A stretch of DNA of 53,404 nucleotides from Methanobacteriota archaeon (lineage in GTDB: Archaea; Halobacteriota; Methanomicrobia; Methanomicrobiales; Methanospirillaceae). Under the pieces are notes generated by a model. That model did no database searches and had not been told where the DNA came from. It saw only the letters and a list, made by a program, of their open reading frames with translations. The translations under genes and the position numbers were made by a program. Below, in pieces: positions 49,374 to 53,404 of this stretch (position 1 is its first letter; each line of letters opens with the position of its first letter). Where the stretch lies: positions 1 through 53,404 of the forward strand of contig JAKPPV010000055.1 in the NCBI GenBank assembly GCA_029547145.1. Reading direction: 5' to 3'.

Positions 49374-51962
49374 TCAGGCACCCCCGAAGACGCCGAAACC
49401 GGCCCAGTAGAACGGGTGGGAGAACGGGGTGTCACCGAGTTCACGGATACCGGACTCGAGGTGGCAGAGCAGGCGGCGGAGGTACGGGAGTTCGCTCGTC
49501 TCCAGCCACCCGACCACCGTCTCTGCCGATGCGGACCGGCAGTCGGCCTGGGCTGCCCGGAGTGCGGTGGACGGCCGGACACCGGGGGTGCGCCGGTGGG
49601 CGAGGTACCGGGAGACGAGAAACGCGGTCGAGACCGGGTTGACCTCCCACAGGTTCGCGATCACGTTGCGGGCGCCGGCACCAAGGAACGGCGCCGGGAG
49701 GCCGATGTACTCTGCGGACAGCGCCGTCCTCGCAAGACCGCTCTCACAGGCCGCGAGCACGACGCAGTCGGCGTCGACCCTGCCGAGCGCGGAGAAGAGG
49801 TCGAGAAAGGAGAGTTCCCCGCTGTCCGCGAAACGGAGGGCGGAGGCGGTCGGCCTCTCCGGGCGATGACGCCCGTGGCAGGCGAGCACCACGTCACCGG
49901 TGACCCCACCGGAGAGGGCGTCGATGACGGTCCGCGGGTCTCCGGCCGCGTACCGGGGCCGGTGTTCCTGGTTGACGAGTGAAAAGAAGACGAGGTCCTG
50001 GCTCTGCTCGTCGAGGACGAGGCGGGGGCAGGACGGCACGGGAGGGGCAGGGCGGTCGCGTGATGCGACGAACTGTGCCAGGGTCTGGCAGTAGGAGACC
50101 GTCACCGAGTCGCCCAGCACGCCGTTGTCCATTGGGAGCGCATGGTAGGGGACCGCGTTCATCTCGTACCGGGGAAAGATGACGAGACGGCGTCCCCGGA
50201 AGCGGTCGAGGTGGTCGCGCAGGAACTCCCCGAAGAGTAGGTCGTGTGCGGCGAGCAGCCCCTCCAGCGCACCGGGGAGCGTGCACGCAGAAGGGACGTC
50301 GTCGGGTGCGGTCGCCTCACGCCGGTACCTCTCCTGAGCGCGAAGGAGATCCCGCCGCGTAACCCCGGCGAACGGGTGAGCGACCATCTCAGCCTCCCCG
50401 AGGTCGACGAGGACGAAGATCGACCTCTGCCGGCCGATCTCGGCAAGCAACAGGCAGGTCGGTTCCTCCGGCAGGTCCAGGACGCGCCGGGCGATGGCAT
50501 CGGCATCGAGGCGTGCCGCCCGGTCCGCACGCACCCGTGCCCGCGCCCGCAGGTAGGCGGTACGTTCGCGGTATCGGGTCGGATCACCGGCTTCGGCGAG
50601 GAAGGCCTCCCGGTCGATCGGCTCCGGGCCGTAGAGGCGGAGCACCCCGAGCCGTCCGGCCCTGATCGACGCCCGCGTTGCCGGGTCCGCCTCGTCCCCG
50701 AGCGTGTACTCGGCATGGATGTCGTCGGCCATTCTCGGTCCGTTCGCCTCGAACTCGGCAAGGATGTCCGGGAGCGATCCCGACCCGGCAGCGACCAGGA
50801 GTGCGTTCGGCCCGAACGAGACGGCGAGCTCTTCGGCGACGGCCCGGGCGACCGGGAGGTGCTGCCCGCAGAGGTGCCGCCCGAGGGCGATCCGTCCGAG
50901 CCGGTAGGGTTCGAGCGGCCCCATCGGGACGGGGGATTCGGCCACCGGGTCCCCGCCCTGCCGGGCCGCCTCCACCCCCCGGAGCATCCGTTCAAGGAGG
51001 CAGTCGCCCAGTTCCCGCAGGGAGAGACCGCGCCAGTACGCAAACCGGTCGACCGGGTCCGCCTCGTGTTCGACGGCGCGGAGCAACAGACGGGCGGCGA
51101 GGTCGAGGTCGCCCTCCCTTCGCCGGGCGTATCCGAGGAGCCGGAGGAGGTGCCCGACCTCGCTCGCCACCCCGTGTTCCAGTGCAAGGTCCAGTCCGGC
51201 TGCATAGGCCCCGGAGACCTCACGGGATGCACCATCCGCCATGGAGAGGCGAAGACCGAGGAACCGGTAGCAGGAAGCGGCGAGGATGGCCGATCCCTCC
51301 ATTTCATGTCGATCGGCCGATGCCCGGAGCTCCCCGGGGGTCACCTGTTCCAGCGCGGGCCGGTGTTCGGGGTCGCGCCAGAGCCAGGGCGATCCGTCGG
51401 TGAGGCGGATCCAGGCGAGGTCGGCTGCGAGGTGGTCAAAGAGCGGGTTCGGCCGGGCCGCCCCGGAGTACAGGTGGGCATAATGCCGGCGCACCACAAA
51501 GAGGCGCGTCTCGATCGCATGACGGACCCCGATCAGCTGTGGTGCGAGTGAGGGGGTGGTCCCGATCGCCTCCACGAGGTGGACGAGGGCGGTCTCGAGC
51601 GAGTGGACGGCGAGGTCTTCGTTCGCCTGAACCTGCGCATCCGCGTAGAGGAGGGCCGCAGGCAGGAACGCAGCAAGGTCGCCCGAGCGGAGGGCCGCCA
51701 GCTGGTAGAGGTAGGCGAGCCAGAAACCACGGTGCCGGTCGCGATCGAGTTGCGCGGTGATCACCTGCCGCATCCGTTCGTGGTCCGCCGGAGCCCGGCA
51801 GACCCCGGCGAGTGCGTCCACGAGGAGGTGCTCCTCCTCTCCGATCCGCGCAGTGTCGTAGCCCAGCGCTGCGACCCGATCGAGCACCCGGGAGACGACA
51901 CCCTGCAGGGCAGGCCCGGCGTCCCCTGCCTCCCCGGTCGCGTCCCCCGTCGCCGGCCTCAT
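49374..51962 (-). CDS. CHAT-domain caspase-like protease with helical repeat N-terminus
   Basis: An 862-residue protein. Residues 1-560 are helical with TPR-like units (VHSLETALVHLVEAIG, ASCYRFLGLRLSMADG, LRLLGYARRREGDLDLAARLLLRAVEHE). The C-terminal CHAT domain (about 560-862) has the catalytic pair His696 in VVLACHGRHRPE and Cys739 in VVLAACESGLAR, then NVIANLWEVNPVSTAFLV. CHAT proteases cut protein partners in defence or signalling systems. The gene overlaps an unknown upstream gene as ATGA, so the two form one unit. No signal peptide or membrane segment is seen. Confidence 0.87.
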   Translation of the reverse strand: MRPATGDATGEAGDAGPALQGVVSRVLDRVAALGYDTARIGEEEHLLVDALAGVCRAPADHERMRQVITAQLDRDRHRGFWLAYLYQLAALRSGDLAAFLPAALLYADAQVQANEDLAVHSLETALVHLVEAIGTTPSLAPQLIGVRHAIETRLFVVRRHYAHLYSGAARPNPLFDHLAADLAWIRLTDGSPWLWRDPEHRPALEQVTPGELRASADRHEMEGSAILAASCYRFLGLRLSMADGASREVSGAYAAGLDLALEHGVASEVGHLLRLLGYARRREGDLDLAARLLLRAVEHEADPVDRFAYWRGLSLRELGDCLLERMLRGVEAARQGGDPVAESPVPMGPLEPYRLGRIALGRHLCGQHLPVARAVAEELAVSFGPNALLVAAGSGSLPDILAEFEANGPRMADDIHAEYTLGDEADPATRASIRAGRLGVLRLYGPEPIDREAFLAEAGDPTRYRERTAYLRARARVRADRAARLDADAIARRVLDLPEEPTCLLLAEIGRQRSIFVLVDLGEAEMVAHPFAGVTRRDLLRAQERYRREATAPDDVPSACTLPGALEGLLAAHDLLFGEFLRDHLDRFRGRRLVIFPRYEMNAVPYHALPMDNGVLGDSVTVSYCQTLAQFVASRDRPAPPVPSCPRLVLDEQSQDLVFFSLVNQEHRPRYAAGDPRTVIDALSGGVTGDVVLACHGRHRPERPTASALRFADSGELSFLDLFSALGRVDADCVVLAACESGLARTALSAEYIGLPAPFLGAGARNVIANLWEVNPVSTAFLVSRYLAHRRTPGVRPSTALRAAQADCRSASAETVVGWLETSELPYLRRLLCHLESGIRELGDTPFSHPFYWAGFGVFGGA

Positions 51963-52732
51963 CCGATCGTGTACTGATCGGCCAGTGCCCTGCGGTCGCT
52001 CTCGAACGTCATATACCAGGAAGGGCCGACCAGCTCACCGACCAGCGTTGCCCGGACCCCGATCGCGGTGCCGCGGGGTGTCCGGAGGATCAGGTAGGAC
52101 GTGAAACCCTCCTCGAGCCTCGCGTCCCTGACCTCCCAGTTCACCTCGCTGTTGTTCCTGCCGGTCCCCTGCACGGTCACCTCCCTGGTCATCCACTTCA
52201 GGGGGACGGTGATCCGGATGTCGAGCGCCCCGGCGAGGGGCTCCGCTGCCGGCCCGAAGACGAACGAGAGCCCCTTCGCGAGGTCGATGGAGAGGGTCCC
52301 GACGTCCGTCGTATGCTCCACGAGTTCGCGCGTCGGGAAGAGATCGGTCGCCACCGGCGGCTCAAGGGGAGGATCCCCCTGAACGGTGCCCGGCTTTGTC
52401 CGGGGCGAGAGTTCGACCCGGAGACGGAGACGCCGCAGGCGCCCCTTCCCCTCGGGGACCAGGATCGAGAGGGGGAGCTCGGCAAGGTAGTAGGCATAGC
52501 GTTCCGGGTCCGGCGTGAGGGGACCGAGGGGGGTCGTCCCCGCCCCCGGGACGAGCTCGCGCCAGGCGAGAACGCTCGGGAGCTGGAAGGTGACCTCGTC
52601 GAGGAGTCGCTGCGCCGCCGCCTCGTCGAGCCGTTCGAGCGGCTCGCGGAGGGTCCCCTTCAACAACCGTTCGGCCTCCCACTCGGGGATGAGTGCAGGG
52701 CGCACCGCAAGGTCCGGTCCAGTCATCGGCAT
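51959..52732 (-). CDS. unknown partner gene of the CHAT protease
   Basis: A 257-residue protein with no recognised family. Residues 10-55 are helical (IPEWEAERLLKGTLREPLERLDEAAAQRLLDEVT). The remainder alternates strands and looks beta-rich: YYLAELPLSILVPEGKGRLRRLRLRVEL, VGTLSIDLAKGLSFVFG, LDIRITVPLKWMTREVTVQG, NSEVNWEVRD and SYLILRTPRGTAIGVRATLVGELVG. There is no signal, membrane segment or catalytic motif. It precedes and is coupled to the CHAT gene, so it may be its sensor, regulator or target. ATG at 52732 and 52726 are both possible. Confidence 0.65.
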   Translation of the reverse strand: MPMTGPDLAVRPALIPEWEAERLLKGTLREPLERLDEAAAQRLLDEVTFQLPSVLAWRELVPGAGTTPLGPLTPDPERYAYYLAELPLSILVPEGKGRLRRLRLRVELSPRTKPGTVQGDPPLEPPVATDLFPTRELVEHTTDVGTLSIDLAKGLSFVFGPAAEPLAGALDIRITVPLKWMTREVTVQGTGRNNSEVNWEVRDARLEEGFTSYLILRTPRGTAIGVRATLVGELVGPSWYMTFESDRRALADQYTIG

Positions 52733-52761
52733 CCTGTATCGCCGTGGAGTACGGCGATCTG

Positions 52762-52771
52762 GATGATAATC
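52762..52771 (-). promoter_or_regulatory. TATA-like box of the CHAT unit
   Basis: On the minus strand GATTATCATC lies about 34 bases before the ATG at 52732, giving a short leader and one transcript for both genes. Confidence 0.4.
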
Positions 52772-52895
52772 CTGCCGGTACGCACCGGCCCGACCGAGCG
52801 GCCGGAGCACGGGGATCAGCGGAACCTTCTCTCAGGCACGGTCAGGGAAGGCGCCAGAACCGGGGTCCGCCCCGTCGCTCCATGACCTGTCGCGA

Positions 52896-53265
52896 TCACC
52901 ACCCGACCAGCATCACGAAGAACGACGAGACCAGGAAGATGACGGTGCCGGCGGCCATCGCGACCATGCCGAGGTTGTTCTCACCCTTCTGTTTGGCCAT
53001 GTACCCGAGGATGATCGCACCGATCCCGAGGATCGGCCCCGCGATGAAGAACCCGATCACGGCAAGGGCGATGCCGGCATAGGCGAAGTTCCGGGCAGAG
53101 GCGAGTTCCGCATCAGAACGGACCCCCTCACCCCCGGCGAACGGGGAAGGACGGCCCTGGGAGACGTGGGGAGGGGCCTGGGTCGACGTCGATCCGGGAG
53201 AGGGGCCGGAAGGCTGGGCCTGGGTGAGATCCCCCCCGCAGTTCGAACAGAAACGCTGATCCGCC
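52896..53265 (-). pseudogene. zinc-ribbon membrane protein, 5' end cut off by an IS256-type element
   Basis: The surviving frame starts near ADQRFCSNCGGDLTQAQ, the second half of a zinc ribbon (Cys pair FCSNCGG), then a Pro/Ser-rich linker and two membrane helices (FAYAGIALAVIGFFIAGPILGIGAIILGYMA and LGMVAMAAGTVIFLVSSFFVMLVGW). About 120 codons remain. Upstream there is no ATG, GTG or TTG in frame before a stop at 53322-53324, and the first zinc-ribbon half is missing. The break falls at the end of an insertion element, so the 5' end should lie on its far side. Confidence 0.75.
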
Positions 53266-53404
53266 GGTAGCGTTTCAGAAGTGCTGTAATTTCCCTCGGG
53301 TCCTGTCTCCCTGGATCTCCATCACTCGTCCATCAGCAAATACCTTTTCCCGGTGATCCACTCCTCGTTGATGTCCTTGAGAATCGATCCGGCGAGTCGC
53401 AACA
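53266..53404 (-). mobile_element. IS256-family insertion sequence (one end)
   Basis: From 53266 the plus strand reads GGTAGCGTTTCAGAAGTGCT and then GTAATTTCC, which resembles the terminal inverted repeats of IS256-type elements. The end of a transposase gene follows, with its stop at 53322-53324. The element continues past the right edge, so the other end, its length and the target duplication cannot be seen. Confidence 0.7.
53322..53404 (-). CDS. IS256-family transposase (C-terminal end only)
   Basis: The last 26 residues are encoded, LRLAGSILKDINEEWITGKRY followed by LLMDE and a stop. The pattern RLxxxxLxxxxEEWxxGxRY is typical of the extreme C-terminus of IS256-type (mutator-like) transposases. 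The catalytic DDE part lies outside the window. The call rests on a short stretch, but the adjacent inverted-repeat-like end supports it. Confidence 0.65.
   Translation of the reverse strand, partial: LRLAGSILKDINEEWITGKRYLLMDE

Noticed and set aside
1..53404. CRISPR arrays, rRNA genes and restriction-modification genes
   Set aside because: No regularly spaced repeats, no rRNA-like stretch and no restriction or DNA-methylase gene pair were seen. The methyltransferases present (KsgA, TrmY, HemK2-like) act on RNA or protein.

Overview
The window reads as chromosomal DNA of a high-G+C methanogenic euryarchaeon, most likely of the order Methanomicrobiales. The support is a full set of archaeal-type ribosomal proteins (L7Ae, L24e, S28e, L31e, L39e, L18Ae, S19e, L21e), SRP54/FtsY, aIF6, Pus10/TrmY, RNase P component 4 and prefoldin alpha, together with a CetZ-type tubulin, archaeal N-glycosylation enzymes, DUF2298/DUF1616/DUF2070 membrane proteins and a 2-oxoacid:ferredoxin oxidoreductase. 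The order is inferred from gene content and not proven. No tRNA, rRNA or CRISPR array was seen.

Layout. 1-5.4 kb: an exported beta-helix protein (cut by the window edge), small membrane and lipoproteins, a korA-korB operon with an iron-sulfur flavoprotein, and a VOC protein. 5.5-11.1 kb: two family 2 glycosyltransferases (one AglJ-like), a DUF99 protein, a pilin-like protein and two membrane proteins. 11.3-24.7 kb: a nearly continuous minus-strand informational cluster: purN, rnp4, yhbY, rps19e, PDCD5, a PP-loop ATPase, rpl39e, rpl31e, eif6, rpl18a, pfdA, ftsY, srp54, trmY, pus10, rpl21e, rpoF, DUF655, ksgA, a HemK2-like methylase and ogg. 24.7-31.1 kb: a CNNM/CorC transporter, a TIM-barrel isomerase, xseA-xseB, DUF371, a Cache-like lipoprotein and the rpl7ae-rps28e-rpl24e-ndk operon. 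31.2-38.2 kb: an envelope operon (FAD oxidoreductase, DPM-type GT2, flippase-like protein, two DUF2298 paralogues). 38.3-41.9 kb: CetZ with an anchored coiled-coil protein and a multi-pass protein. 41.9-45.5 kb: HEAT-repeat protein and the ubiX-ubiD-acnX set. 45.6-49.3 kb: DUF2070, a PHP phosphoesterase and a UbiA prenyltransferase. 49.4-53.4 kb: a CHAT-protease gene with an unknown partner, then a zinc-ribbon membrane protein gene cut by an IS256-type element that leaves the window.

How the genes work together. The informational block supplies ribosome parts, co-translational targeting (SRP54 and FtsY side by side) and RNA modification (Pus10 and TrmY act in sequence on position 54 of tRNA). 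UbiX, UbiD and aconitase X fit the late steps of the archaeal mevalonate pathway. The glycosyltransferases, flippase-like protein and DUF2298 proteins fit lipid-linked glycan assembly.

The most unusual observations are two genes (ksgA and the second DUF2298 gene) whose conserved N-termini can only be reached from a CTG codon, each preceded by a GGGGGGA tract; a two-gene CHAT-protease unit; a CetZ operon with envelope proteins; and an IS256 insertion that splits a zinc-ribbon gene.
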